This document shows, one piece after another, positions 41,107 through 50,516 of a stretch of DNA of 64,000 nt. Made by a program: the position numbers and the translations under genes. This stretch comes from CAZRRV01 sp045660865 (GTDB lineage: Bacteria > Bacillota > Clostridia > Oscillospirales > Acutalibacteraceae). Position 1 is the first letter of the stretch. Each line of letters opens with the position of its first letter. The DNA is taken from positions 62,001 to 126,000 of the forward strand of contig JAZREP010000014.1 of assembly GCA_045660865.1 (NCBI GenBank), in the 5' to 3' direction. A model generated the notes under the pieces. That model did no database searches and was not told the DNA's origin. It saw only the letters and a list, made by a program, of their open reading frames with translations.

Positions 41107-42729
41107 ATGACTATTGGCGAAAAAATTATTTATTTGCGTACAGCGGCGGATATTTCACAAGAACAGTTGGCTGAAAAAATAGCGGTTTCCCGCCAATCTG
41201 TTTCAAAATGGGAAATGGACCAGGCGCTCCCTCAAATCAGTAATGTTTTACAGCTTTGTGAATTATTTAATGTTTCACCAAACGAGCTTCTGTATGACAA
41301 AATAGATATAAACAAGAATGTTGACGGCATCCAACTGGAAAACAAATATTTTGGTACAGATGGATTCAGAGGCGAAGCAAATATTGATCTTACATCTATG
41401 CAGGCGTATAAGGTAGGCAGATTTTTAGGTTGGTATTATTCGTCAGCGCTATCGGGTTGCAATAAAGCAGGATACCGCCCAAGAATAGTAATAGGCAAGG
41501 ACACTCGCCGTTCCAGTTATATGCTGGAGTATTCAATTGTTGCCGGCATAACCGCTTCAGGTGCGGATGCTTATATGCTTCACGTTACAACTACGCCTAG
41601 CGTTTCTTTTGTCACAAGGCAGGATGAGTTCGATTGCGGAATTATGATTACCGCATCGCACAATCCTTTTTATGATAATGGTATTAAGGTTATAAACCGT
41701 TACGGCGAAAAGTTAGACGATAATACAACCGCTTTAATTGAATCGTATATCGATGGCAATTTGAAACCTCTGGGAGTTTTAGGTGATGATTTACCGCTTG
41801 CCAGCAGAGAGCGCATAGGTTGTATTGTTGACTATGTTGCAGGCAGAAATCGTTATGTAGCATATTTAATTTCATTGGCTTCACATTCCTATAAGAACTT
41901 GAAAATAGGTTTAGATTGTGCAAACGGCGCTTCTTGGATGATTGCTAAATCCGTGTTTGGAGCTTTGGGTGCACAAACTGTAGTAATAGGCGCAGAGCCT
42001 GACGGATTGAATGTTAATAACAATTGTGGCTCAACACATATTGAAAATCTTTGCCGCTTGGTTAGAGAACAGCATTTAGATTTAGGCTTTGCTTTTGATG
42101 GCGATGCTGACCGCTGTATAGCCGTTGATGAAAACGGTAATGTAGTTGACGGAGATAAAATGCTTTATATCCTCGGTAAACGGCTGAAATCACGAGGAAT
42201 GTTGAATAATGATACTGTAGTTGCTACAATTATGTCCAACAGCGGTTTCCTTTCAAGCCTGAAAGAAGCGGGAATCAATTGTGTACAAACAACCGTTGGT
42301 GACAGATACGTTTATGAATGCATGCAACAAAATGATTATGGTTTGGGCGGTGAACAATCGGGTCATATTATAATTAAAAAGTATGCTACAACTGGCGACG
42401 GCTTGTTAACAGCCATAATGATAGCCGAGGAAATATGTGACTCTAAAACTTCACTCGCCAAACTCTGTGAACCGGTTAAGCTCTATCCTCAGTTTATGAA
42501 GAATATTCGTGTTAAGGATAAGGCGGCTGTTATGGGAGACGAAGATGTTTTAAAGGCTCTTAGTGAGGTAGAAGGGCTGATAAACGGCAAAGGCAGAGCA
42601 TTGCTTCGTCAAAGCGGCACAGAACCTGTTATCAGAGTTATGGTTGAAAGTGAAAGCGAAGAAAAATGCAATAGCTATATAGATATGATTGCAGATGTGA
42701 TTATTAAAAAGGGTCACAAGGCAGAATAA
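41107..42729 (+). CDS. XRE-type helix-turn-helix domain fused to phosphoglucosamine mutase (GlmM-like)
   Basis: Residues 1-65 form a Cro/CI-type DNA-binding domain: IGEKIIYLRTAADISQEQLA then VSRQSVSKWEMDQALPQI. From about 79 to the end runs a complete hexose-phosphate mutase of the GlmM type: KYFGTDGFRGEAN, phosphoserine loop TASHNPFYDNG (Ser about 184), Mg2+ loop DGDADRC at about 331, GGEQSGH and RQSGTEPVIRVM. All catalytic motifs are intact and the mutase part is about 460 residues, normal for the family. GlmM converts GlcN-6-P to GlcN-1-P. The nagB gene follows directly, so the pair acts on one intermediate. GAGGG precedes the ATG. Confidence 0.9.
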   Translation: MTIGEKIIYLRTAADISQEQLAEKIAVSRQSVSKWEMDQALPQISNVLQLCELFNVSPNELLYDKIDINKNVDGIQLENKYFGTDGFRGEANIDLTSMQAYKVGRFLGWYYSSALSGCNKAGYRPRIVIGKDTRRSSYMLEYSIVAGITASGADAYMLHVTTTPSVSFVTRQDEFDCGIMITASHNPFYDNGIKVINRYGEKLDDNTTALIESYIDGNLKPLGVLGDDLPLASRERIGCIVDYVAGRNRYVAYLISLASHSYKNLKIGLDCANGASWMIAKSVFGALGAQTVVIGAEPDGLNVNNNCGSTHIENLCRLVREQHLDLGFAFDGDADRCIAVDENGNVVDGDKMLYILGKRLKSRGMLNNDTVVATIMSNSGFLSSLKEAGINCVQTTVGDRYVYECMQQNDYGLGGEQSGHIIIKKYATTGDGLLTAIMIAEEICDSKTSLAKLCEPVKLYPQFMKNIRVKDKAAVMGDEDVLKALSEVEGLINGKGRALLRQSGTEPVIRVMVESESEEKCNSYIDMIADVIIKKGHKAE

Positions 42730-42776
42730 TTTGTAAAAATCAAACCAAAAGGTTTGTATATAATAGGAGGATAAAA

Positions 42777-43487
42777 ATGAAATTTATTACAGTAGACAGT
42801 TATGAGAAATTAAGCCAAAAAGCAGCTGATATTATTGCGGCTCAAGTTATTATGAAGCCCAATAGCGTTTTGGGTCTTGCAACAGGCTCTTCTCCGCTAG
42901 GCACTTACGCAAAGCTTGCAGAAAAATATAATGCGGGCAATCTTGATTTTTCCGAAGTTACCTCGGTAAATTTGGATGAATATGTAGGTCTTAAAGGTGA
43001 TAACGACCAAAGCTACCGCTATTTTATGGATACAAACCTTTTCAAGAATATAAACATTGATAAGGCAAAGACATTTGTTCCCAACGGTTGTGCAGCTGAC
43101 CTTGAAAAGGAAGGCGAAGAGTACGATAACCGCATTTGTGAGTTGGGTGGCATTGATATCCAGCTTTTAGGTATCGGTCTTGACGGACACATTGGTTTTA
43201 ATGAGCCTGATGAGGTTTTTGTAAAAGAAACTCACGTTGTTACTCTTGATGCTTCTACAATTGAGGCAAATGCCCGTTTCTTTGAGTCTGAGGCAGACGT
43301 GCCCCGCAAGGCAATTACTATGGGTATGGGCGCTATTATGCAAGCCAAGAAAATTCTCTTAATTGCAAACGGCAAAAACAAATATGATATTTTACAAAAG
43401 GCATTTTATGGACCGATTACTCCTTTTGTGCCTGCATCTATTTTGCAATTGCATCCCGATGTAACAGTAATTTACAGCGAGAAATAA
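42777..43487 (+). CDS. nagB: Glucosamine-6-phosphate deaminase
   Basis: Converts GlcN-6-P to fructose-6-P and ammonia. The 236-residue protein has LGLATGSSPLGTYAKL, SVNLDEYVGL (catalytic Asp/Glu region), and GIGLDGHIGFNEPDEV with the ring-opening His. This is the short Gram-positive form. AGGAGG lies 7 nt before ATG 42777. Directly after the HTH-GlmM gene, it can draw on the same GlcN-6-P pool. Confidence 0.97.
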   Translation: MKFITVDSYEKLSQKAADIIAAQVIMKPNSVLGLATGSSPLGTYAKLAEKYNAGNLDFSEVTSVNLDEYVGLKGDNDQSYRYFMDTNLFKNINIDKAKTFVPNGCAADLEKEGEEYDNRICELGGIDIQLLGIGLDGHIGFNEPDEVFVKETHVVTLDASTIEANARFFESEADVPRKAITMGMGAIMQAKKILLIANGKNKYDILQKAFYGPITPFVPASILQLHPDVTVIYSEK

Positions 43488-43488
43488 A

Positions 43489-43518
43489 AAAATCCCCGTA
43501 CATTGTACGGGGATTTTT
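43489..43518. terminator. Terminator between nagB and hslO
   Basis: Hairpin AATCCCCGTAC / GTACGGGGATT, loop ATT, with flanking A-run and T-run; serves the convergent nagB and hslO. Confidence 0.94.
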
Positions 43519-43520
43519 AA

Positions 43521-44387
43521 TTATAACATTTTCTTTAATTCATCACGGTTGAAATAATATTTCTTGTCGCAGAAATGGCAACAGACCTCAATTTGCTCTT
43601 CTTCGTTTGCCATCTGTTCCAACTCATCCTTGCCAAGACTCAGTATGGCTTTTTCAACCCTCTCTCGGTCGCAGTTGCATTTGTAGGCAATATCTTGTTC
43701 ATATAAAATTTCAACCTCAAATGCTTCCAGCGCTTTTAGGATAATATCCTTGTGTGATAAACCTTGGTCCATTAACTTGGTCACGGCCTCCATTTTTTGA
43801 ATGGATGCTTCTAACTTATCAATGGTTGCATTATCAGCACCGGGTAATAGCTGAATAATAAAGCCACCGGCTTGCTTTACGGTTAAATCGGGATTCACCA
43901 AAACACCTAACGCACAAACAGTTGGTATCTGTTCGCTCTCGGCATAGTAGGCGGTAATATCCTCCGCAATTTCTCCTGTTACTAAAGGAACAAAGCCGTT
44001 ATAAGGCTCTTTTAATCCTAAATCTTTAATTACAAACAAGGTTCCGTTTTGGCCTATACAACCCGATACGTCAAGCTTACCTTTTTCATTTAAAGGTATT
44101 TCAACTACAGGGTTAACCGCATAACCACGCACATCTCCGTTTGCATCTGATGCGGCAACAATGGCACCGACAGGGCCGTCACCCTTAATTCTAAGAGTAA
44201 TAGAATTGTCCTTGCCTTTGAGCATATTACCCATCATAGAGGCGGCAGTTAAAAGTCGCCCTAATGCCGCAGTAACTACGGCAGAGGTTTTGTGATACTG
44301 CTCGGCGGTTGCTACTATATCGGTAGTATCAACGGCGGTTGCCATAACGGCGCCGTCACTTGTTATACATCTTATGAGTTTTCCCAT
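43521..44387 (-). CDS. hslO: Redox-regulated chaperone Hsp33
   Basis: Cytoplasmic holdase activated by oxidation and loss of zinc. The 288-residue protein ends with the four-Cys zinc motif, CNC near residue 235 and CHFC near residue 270, the redox switch. The N-terminal core contains ITLRIKGDGPVGAIVAASDA and VKAVNP-like GYAVNP. It is the last gene of a minus-strand group with the methyltransferase and yerC, 5 nt after the methyltransferase. Confidence 0.94.
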   Translation of the reverse strand: MGKLIRCITSDGAVMATAVDTTDIVATAEQYHKTSAVVTAALGRLLTAASMMGNMLKGKDNSITLRIKGDGPVGAIVAASDANGDVRGYAVNPVVEIPLNEKGKLDVSGCIGQNGTLFVIKDLGLKEPYNGFVPLVTGEIAEDITAYYAESEQIPTVCALGVLVNPDLTVKQAGGFIIQLLPGADNATIDKLEASIQKMEAVTKLMDQGLSHKDIILKALEAFEVEILYEQDIAYKCNCDRERVEKAILSLGKDELEQMANEEEQIEVCCHFCDKKYYFNRDELKKML

Positions 44388-44392
44388 ATTAA

Positions 44393-45142
44393 CTAATTTA
44401 CCTCTTTCTTGCTAGCTTTGGCTACATAGTAAACTCTGTCAGCATTTTCTTTAGGCTCTTCCATGCTTATATCACCCAGAACTGCCAAAATATCAAACCC
44501 TGAATTGTTAAGAGCGCGTTTTATTTCATCCTCGCTGTAATCTCTCTCACAGACTGTTTCGCTGCTTCTTGTATAGCTTCCGTCAGCGTTGGGGGAGAAA
44601 AAGTCCAGCTTTGCTGAAAGGGTGTGGGTTTTAGGATTATAGTTGTTTTGCCAGCTGACAAACAAACCGTTTTCTTCCCAAACGAAGGAATTGTTACCTA
44701 AGGTGGTGCGGTGCTTATAAGCGGTGTTCATATCAAAAATAAATAATGTACCCGGCTCACAAAAAAGCGAAACACGGTCAAACACTTTGCATAGCGCTTT
44801 GTAATCAGTTATATGATTTAAACTGTCCAAACAGCAAATAGCACCGTCTACCGTTCCGTAAAGGTCAAGGTTTGTCATATCCTGACACAAATAAAGTATA
44901 TCATTATCTCCACGCTTTTCAAAAGCTTGGGATAGCATTTCTTCGGATGCATCAACACCGATAACAGAACAGCCAAGCTTTGCAAAGGGCAGGGAAAAGC
45001 CGCCCGTACCACAGGCTAAATCAAGCAGTAGCGTGGGCATCTTGCCGTAATGATTAAATAGCTTTACGATATACTCGGTGCGCTCTTCGTATTTAGCATC
45101 CTGCATCAAAGCATCGTAAAAGAAAGCAAAGCGGTTATACAT
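44393..45142 (-). CDS. Class I SAM-dependent methyltransferase
   Basis: Rossmann-type methyltransferase, 249 residues, with motif I LLDLACGTGGFSLPFA and following VIGVDASEEML and DGAICCLDSLNH. Substrate unknown; it resembles the small-molecule or YqeM-like class of Firmicutes. It overlaps the upstream yerC end by 8 nt and precedes hslO by 5 nt, so the three are one operon. Confidence 0.85.
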   Translation of the reverse strand: MYNRFAFFYDALMQDAKYEERTEYIVKLFNHYGKMPTLLLDLACGTGGFSLPFAKLGCSVIGVDASEEMLSQAFEKRGDNDILYLCQDMTNLDLYGTVDGAICCLDSLNHITDYKALCKVFDRVSLFCEPGTLFIFDMNTAYKHRTTLGNNSFVWEENGLFVSWQNNYNPKTHTLSAKLDFFSPNADGSYTRSSETVCERDYSEDEIKRALNNSGFDILAVLGDISMEEPKENADRVYYVAKASKKEVN

Positions 45143-45434
45143 TATCGCCGTCCTCTTTTAAACGGTCAAAAACAATAGCATATCCGTCATTACCATAATT
45201 TAAGCTTCGGTTAACACGGCTTATAGTAGCGGTGCTTGCACCGGTTTTTTCAACTATTTCGGTGTAAACACGGTTCTCGGTAAGCATTTGTGCTACTGCG
45301 AAGCGCTGTGCCATAGATTGAATTTCCTTAATGGTACATAAGTCTTCAAAAAAAGCGTGGCACTCATCTAGGTTTTTTAATGTTAATATAGCCTTAAAAA
45401 AGTCATTATTATAGGAGTCGCGAATTTTATTCAT
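45135..45434 (-). CDS. yerC: YerC/YecD family TrpR-related protein
   Basis: 99-residue DNA-binding protein of the TrpR fold. It has the expected KAILTLKNLDECHAFFEDLC and the helix-turn-helix region TGASTATISRVNRSLNYG. Its target is not known; members are uncharacterised. ATG 45434 has AAGGAG 9 nt upstream; an in-frame TTG at 45440 is too close to it. First gene of the hslO operon. Confidence 0.88.
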   Translation of the reverse strand: MNKIRDSYNNDFFKAILTLKNLDECHAFFEDLCTIKEIQSMAQRFAVAQMLTENRVYTEIVEKTGASTATISRVNRSLNYGNDGYAIVFDRLKEDGDNV

Positions 45435-45612
45435 TGCCAAAATCTCCTTACTTATTTTTTACCATTTTAGCATATTAAATTGCTAAAGTCAATTATAAAC
45501 ATGTATTATTAGTATAATTTTAAATAAAATATATAATTATAGGAAAAAATACTTTACTTTTAAAATAAGATATGGGAAAATATAAACAAGTATATACTCT
45601 GCGGAGGAAGTA

Positions 45613-48444
45613 ATGGCAAAGGATAAAATAACAATCAAGGGTGCCAGAGTGCACAATTTAAAAAATATTGATTTGGAAATCCCGAGGGACAAGCTGGTTG
45701 TTTTCACCGGCCTATCCGGTTCGGGTAAATCCTCATTGGCATTTGATACACTCTACGCAGAGGGACAGCGCCGCTATGTAGAGTCGCTGTCTTCCTATGC
45801 TCGTATGTTTTTGGGCCAGATGGAAAAGCCTAATGTTGAGAGCATTGAGGGTCTTCCACCCGCTATATCCATAGACCAAAAAACCACCTCTAAAAACCCA
45901 CGCTCTACGGTGGGAACTGTTACCGAAATTTATGATTATATTCGCCTATTATATGCAAGGGTGGGTATACCTCATTGTCCTATATGCCATAAGGAAATTA
46001 AGCACCAATCGGTTGACCAGATTGTTGATAAAATTATGGAGTTGCCGGAGGGTACTCGTATACAGATTTTAGCGCCGGTTGTCCGTGGCCGCAAAGGTGA
46101 GCACCAAAAAGAATTGGATGCCGCACGTAAAAGCGGTTTTGTGCGTGTTAGGGTTGACGGGAATATTTACGACCTTTCCGAAACAATACCGATTGAGAAA
46201 AACAAAAAGCACAATATTGAAGTGATAGTTGACCGTTTGGCCGTTCGTGAGGGGATTACAGGTCGATTGGCAGACAGTGTTGAAACTGCATCAAAGCTCT
46301 CTGGCGGACTGACTGTTGTAGATAACGGCACAGAGGATATGGTTTTTTCTGAGAACTTTGCTTGTGATGAGCACAATTTCAGTATGCCCGATTTAACGCC
46401 CAGAATGTTCTCCTTTAATAATCCTTTTGGCGCTTGTCCTACTTGTTCGGGTCTTGGCGTGTTTATGAAAGTTAATCCTGCACTTATTGTGCCGGATGAA
46501 ACTAAAAGCTTGGCTGAAAATTGTATTAAAGGAAACGGTTGGAGTGTTGTTGGTTGGAACGGTACCGGTAACACTATTGCTACTATGTATTTTAAAGGCA
46601 TTGCCGATTATTACGGTTTCACATTTGACACCCCCTTTAATCAAATTTCAAAAGAGGGTCAAAACGCTCTGCTTTACGGTACTGGTGATAAAGAGCTTCC
46701 GTTCCGCCGAAGTGCAGAATGGGGCGGCGGCATATATAAATCCACCTTTGAGGGCGTTATAAATAATATGGAGCGTCGTTATAAGGAAACCACAAGCGAC
46801 TATTCACGTGCAGATATAGAGTCATATATGACCGAGTGCACTTGCCCTGACTGTAAAGGTGCAAGATTAAAGCCGGAGGCTTTATGTGTTACAGTAGGCG
46901 ATAAAAATATTAAAGAATTGTGCGATTTATCAATTGTTGATGAGCTTGCCTTTTTTGACAATTTGAAGCTTAATAAAAGAGATAGCGAAATTGCAGGCGC
47001 AATCATTAAAGAAATTAAAAGTAGATTGAACTTTTTACAAAGTGTTGGTCTTAGTTATCTTGATTTATCACGTTCGGCAGGAACACTTTCGGGCGGCGAA
47101 AGTCAGCGCATACGCCTTGCTACCCAAATCGGTTCATCACTTATGGGCGTTTTATATATTCTTGATGAGCCGAGCATCGGTTTACATCAGCGTGATAATC
47201 AAAAACTGTTGAACACTTTATGTAGCTTGCGTGATTTAGGAAACACCGTTATAGTAGTAGAGCACGATGAGGATACTATGCGTGCCGCTGATTATATTGT
47301 AGATATCGGTCCGGGTGCCGGTGTGCACGGCGGTGAAATTGTTTGCGCAGGCACATTAAAGGATATAGAAAAATGCGAAAATTCTTTAACTGCTGATTAT
47401 TTAACAGGGCGCAAAAAAATCCCTGTGCCAAAAAATAGGCGCAAGGGCAACGGCAAGTATTTAACTGTGCAATCAGCAGCCGAAAATAACCTTAAAAATA
47501 TCAATGTTAAGTTTCCGCTTGGCTGCTTCGTGGCGGTTACCGGCGTTTCGGGCTCGGGTAAATCTTCTTTGGTGAATGATATTATGTATCAGCGACTAGC
47601 CACTGAGCTAAACGGCGCTAAACGAATTGCAGGTAAGCATAAAGCAATGCTCGGCATTGAGAATTTAGATAAAGTAATTGATATTGACCAGTCACCGATT
47701 GGCCGTACACCTCGTTCAAATCCTGCTACCTATACAGGTGTCTTTAACGATATTAGAGAACTTTTTGCCTCTACCCGTGATGCAAAAACTCATGGCTATT
47801 CAGCAGGTAGATTTTCCTTTAATGTTAAGGGCGGACGCTGTGAGGCATGTCAGGGCGACGGCATTTTGAAAATAGAAATGCATTTTCTGCCCGACGTTTA
47901 TGTGCCTTGTGAGGTTTGCGGAGGCACTCGTTATAACCGTGAAACCTTGGAAATTAAGTATAAGGACAAAAACATTTACGATGTGTTGGAAATGACGGTT
48001 GAGGAAGGCTTGCGTTTCTTTGAAAGCATACCTAAAATCAAACGCAAATTGCAAACGCTGTATGATGTTGGGCTTGGCTATATAAAAATCGGTCAAAGCT
48101 CTACAACCCTTTCGGGCGGAGAGGCTCAGCGTGTAAAACTGGCTACTGAGCTTTCTAGAAGACCTACAGGAAAGACTTTGTATATTCTTGATGAACCCAC
48201 CACAGGTTTGCACACAGCAGATGTACACCGTTTAATTGAGGTGCTTCAGCGTATAGTTGATTCAGGCAATACAGTTGTTGTTATAGAGCATAATTTAGAT
48301 GTGATTAAAACTGCTGACCATATTATTGACTTGGGTCCCGAAGGCGGTTTTTTGGGCGGCGAAGTTGTGGCAACAGGCACGCCTGAAGAGGTTGCAAAAT
48401 GCCCTAATTCATATACGGGTATGTTTTTAAAACCGCTACTGTAA
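45613..48444 (+). CDS. uvrA: Excinuclease ABC subunit A
   Basis: Damage-recognition ATPase of nucleotide excision repair. The 943-residue protein has two ABC modules with Walker A GLSGSGKSS near 33 and GVSGSGKSS near 645, signature LSGGESQRIRLA and LSGGEAQRVKLA, and zinc-finger cysteines CPICHKE, CPTCSGLG and CEACQGDG with CEVCGG. GGAGG precedes ATG 45613. No uvrB or uvrC is in the window, and no SOS-type GAAC-N4-GTTC box is seen in the 170 nt upstream. Confidence 0.98.
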   Translation: MAKDKITIKGARVHNLKNIDLEIPRDKLVVFTGLSGSGKSSLAFDTLYAEGQRRYVESLSSYARMFLGQMEKPNVESIEGLPPAISIDQKTTSKNPRSTVGTVTEIYDYIRLLYARVGIPHCPICHKEIKHQSVDQIVDKIMELPEGTRIQILAPVVRGRKGEHQKELDAARKSGFVRVRVDGNIYDLSETIPIEKNKKHNIEVIVDRLAVREGITGRLADSVETASKLSGGLTVVDNGTEDMVFSENFACDEHNFSMPDLTPRMFSFNNPFGACPTCSGLGVFMKVNPALIVPDETKSLAENCIKGNGWSVVGWNGTGNTIATMYFKGIADYYGFTFDTPFNQISKEGQNALLYGTGDKELPFRRSAEWGGGIYKSTFEGVINNMERRYKETTSDYSRADIESYMTECTCPDCKGARLKPEALCVTVGDKNIKELCDLSIVDELAFFDNLKLNKRDSEIAGAIIKEIKSRLNFLQSVGLSYLDLSRSAGTLSGGESQRIRLATQIGSSLMGVLYILDEPSIGLHQRDNQKLLNTLCSLRDLGNTVIVVEHDEDTMRAADYIVDIGPGAGVHGGEIVCAGTLKDIEKCENSLTADYLTGRKKIPVPKNRRKGNGKYLTVQSAAENNLKNINVKFPLGCFVAVTGVSGSGKSSLVNDIMYQRLATELNGAKRIAGKHKAMLGIENLDKVIDIDQSPIGRTPRSNPATYTGVFNDIRELFASTRDAKTHGYSAGRFSFNVKGGRCEACQGDGILKIEMHFLPDVYVPCEVCGGTRYNRETLEIKYKDKNIYDVLEMTVEEGLRFFESIPKIKRKLQTLYDVGLGYIKIGQSSTTLSGGEAQRVKLATELSRRPTGKTLYILDEPTTGLHTADVHRLIEVLQRIVDSGNTVVVIEHNLDVIKTADHIIDLGPEGGFLGGEVVATGTPEEVAKCPNSYTGMFLKPLL

Positions 48445-48513
48445 AATTCATATATTGTTAATCAATTCCAAGCGCAATTATTATAGAATATAATTCAAAG
48501 GGGTGGCAGAGAT

Positions 48514-49380
48514 ATGTTTGGCTTTGTAAGAGCCTATAAACCGCAATTACGGTTTAGTGAATATGATGTTTATAAAGCAATTTACTGTACTCTCTGTCGC
48601 AGACAGGGTGAAATTTACGGCCCCTTAGCACGTATGGCGCTCAGTTATGATGTGCAATTTTTGGCTTTAATTTGCGTAGCCCTTTCTGATTCTTTTCACG
48701 GCATTAAAAAAGGTCGTTGTAAGGCAAACCCTTTAAAAAAATGTAACTATTGCAGCTTAGAGGAAAACCAAATTTTTGATTACCCGTCAGCCGTGGCGAT
48801 GATACTATCTTATTATAAGTTTTTAGACAATGTTTCGGACGAAAGGGGAGTAAAAAAGCTTTTTTATAAAGCTGCGTTGGGATGTTTTAAAGGTAAGCAT
48901 AAAAAAGCTGCAAATTTATACCCTGCACTTGAAGAAATCTGTCAAAACTATTATAATGAGCAATGTGCGATTGAAAAAAATCCCAATGCTTCAATTGATG
49001 AGGCGGCAGAACCTACCGCAAAGGCGCTGGCACGCATTTTTGCCGAGTGCGACAAAAACATAAGTGAAAAACTTTCTGCTTTGGGCTATAATCTTGGCAG
49101 ATGGATATATTTGTTGGATGCAGGCGCCGATTTACGGCAGGATTTAAAAACAAGTGGTTTTAATCCGCTTAAACAGTATTGCGAAAACAGTTCTGTTAAA
49201 GAGGTTTTGGAAACGGTGTTAAAACCTAACTTAAATATTTGTGCTGCTGTTTGCGCAGAACAATTAGAAAACTTAAAATTTAATCGTTTTAGCTCAATAA
49301 TTGAAAATGTTGTTTACTTAGGTCTAGAAAATGCATATAACCATATAAAAATGGAGGAAAACAATGAAAAATCCGTATGA
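48514..49380 (+). CDS. DUF5685 family protein
   Basis: Conserved Clostridia family of unknown function, 288 residues. It begins MFGFVRAYKPQLRFSEYDVY and has a CxxC (CTLCRR) near residue 28, a further Cys cluster (CNYCS) near residue 90, and mostly helical content with RWIYLLDAGADLRQDLK. No membrane segment is evident. It overlaps the J-domain gene by 17 nt, so it is translationally coupled to it, which suggests the two work together. GGGGTGG precedes the ATG. Confidence 0.8.
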   Translation: MFGFVRAYKPQLRFSEYDVYKAIYCTLCRRQGEIYGPLARMALSYDVQFLALICVALSDSFHGIKKGRCKANPLKKCNYCSLEENQIFDYPSAVAMILSYYKFLDNVSDERGVKKLFYKAALGCFKGKHKKAANLYPALEEICQNYYNEQCAIEKNPNASIDEAAEPTAKALARIFAECDKNISEKLSALGYNLGRWIYLLDAGADLRQDLKTSGFNPLKQYCENSSVKEVLETVLKPNLNICAAVCAEQLENLKFNRFSSIIENVVYLGLENAYNHIKMEENNEKSV

Positions 49381-49960
49381 GGTACTCGGCGTTAATAAAA
49401 ACGCAACTGATGAGGAAATAAAAGAGGCTTATCGTGAGTTGGCTAAAAAATATCATCCCGATAAATATGCCGATAACGAATTGGCAGATTTAGCTGTTGA
49501 AAAAATGAAAGAGATAAATGAGGCTTACGATAGCATTGTTAACAGTCGCCGTGGTCGCAAGCAGGGAAACAGTTACAGCGGTACCGGTGAATTTGCCGAT
49601 ATCCGTTCTATGATTGCGGCAGGGCGTTTAGATGATGCGCAAGAGCTTCTTGATGGAGTTCCGGTTGAAAGGCGTACAGCTGAATGGTATTTCCTTAATG
49701 GTACAGTATCCTATCGCCGTGGCTGGTATGATGCGGCTTATACAAGCTTTGCAACTGCTTGCCGTATGGATGGCACCAACCCTGAGTATCGTGCGGCATT
49801 TGCTCGTATGCAAAATCAAAGGGCAGGCTTCGGCGGTTACAGAGGCGCCTCAAACCCGAATTATAGCGGCGGTTGTGATGGTTGTGACCTTTGCTCATCT
49901 TTAATTTGTGCTGATTGCTGCTGCGAATGTATGGGCGGCGACTTGATTAGATGCTGTTAA
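49364..49960 (+). CDS. J-domain protein with Cys-rich tail
   Basis: Residues 1-60 are a DnaJ domain (NPYEVLGVNKNATDEEIK and the KYHPDKY His-Pro-Asp), which would stimulate Hsp70 ATPase. Residues about 75-150 look like helical, TPR-like repeats (GRLDDAQELLDG, YRRGWYDAAYTSF). The C-terminal 28 residues contain ten Cys, including CDGCDLC and CADCCCEC, ending in CC; this could bind metal or lie on a membrane. It lacks the Gly/Phe and zinc domains of true DnaJ. It overlaps DUF5685, so likely a dedicated cochaperone for an unknown client. Confidence 0.82.
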   Translation: MKNPYEVLGVNKNATDEEIKEAYRELAKKYHPDKYADNELADLAVEKMKEINEAYDSIVNSRRGRKQGNSYSGTGEFADIRSMIAAGRLDDAQELLDGVPVERRTAEWYFLNGTVSYRRGWYDAAYTSFATACRMDGTNPEYRAAFARMQNQRAGFGGYRGASNPNYSGGCDGCDLCSSLICADCCCECMGGDLIRCC

Positions 49961-49982
49961 TTTTGTGACGGAGAGTGTGGAT

Positions 49983-50507
49983 TTGAAGAACACCAAAAAA
50001 ATCACATTTTGTGGCTTAATAGTGGCCTTGGCAGTCGTTTTTATGCTGCTGTCTTATATACCGTATCTTACCTACACGGCGCCGGCAATTGCAGGCGTCT
50101 TTATGATGATTATAGCAATTGAAATCTCACGCAAATGGGCGTATGTTTCATATCTTGCTTCAGCAGTATTAGTGTTTTTGATTGCCGAGAATGAAGCAAA
50201 AATATTATACATACTCTTTTTCGGTATTTACCCAATTTTAAAGGGTAGTATAGAAAGCTTAAGAAAAAGAACGCCGGAGTATGTTATAAAATTCTTGGTT
50301 TTCAATCTTGCAATGTTCTTAGAGGTTTTGGCGTCGGTATACCTGTTTGGCATACCACTTGATAGTGTTGGCTTTGCGGGTGCCTATTTGTATTTAATAC
50401 TTGCTATTGCTTTGAATGTACTTTTTATTGTTTATGATATCGCTCTATCTAGGTTGATTATGTTATATATGTACCGATTACATGGCCGAATAAGTAAACT
50501 GTTGTAG
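49983..50507 (+). CDS. Multi-pass membrane protein of unknown function
   Basis: Hydrophobic protein of about 174 residues with five or six membrane helices (for example FCGLIVALAVVFMLLSYIPYL and the C-terminal LILAIALNVLFIVYDIA), a shape compatible with an ECF-transporter S-component or small permease, but I see no signature that settles this. Start is uncertain: GGAG at 49970-49973 best fits TTG 49983, with GTG 49977 and GTG 49965 as alternatives. It follows the J-protein gene closely and is followed at once by the flavoprotein gene. Confidence 0.6.
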   Translation: MKNTKKITFCGLIVALAVVFMLLSYIPYLTYTAPAIAGVFMMIIAIEISRKWAYVSYLASAVLVFLIAENEAKILYILFFGIYPILKGSIESLRKRTPEYVIKFLVFNLAMFLEVLASVYLFGIPLDSVGFAGAYLYLILAIALNVLFIVYDIALSRLIMLYMYRLHGRISKLL

Positions 50508-50516
50508 GTGTCAATT

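Noticed and set aside
45441..45612. SOS box or riboswitch upstream of uvrA
   Set aside because: AT-rich sequence without GAAC-N4-GTTC or any conserved leader structure that I can recognise.
46167..46601. Minus-strand open frame inside uvrA
   Set aside because: Overlaps a certain gene, with no recognisable domain.
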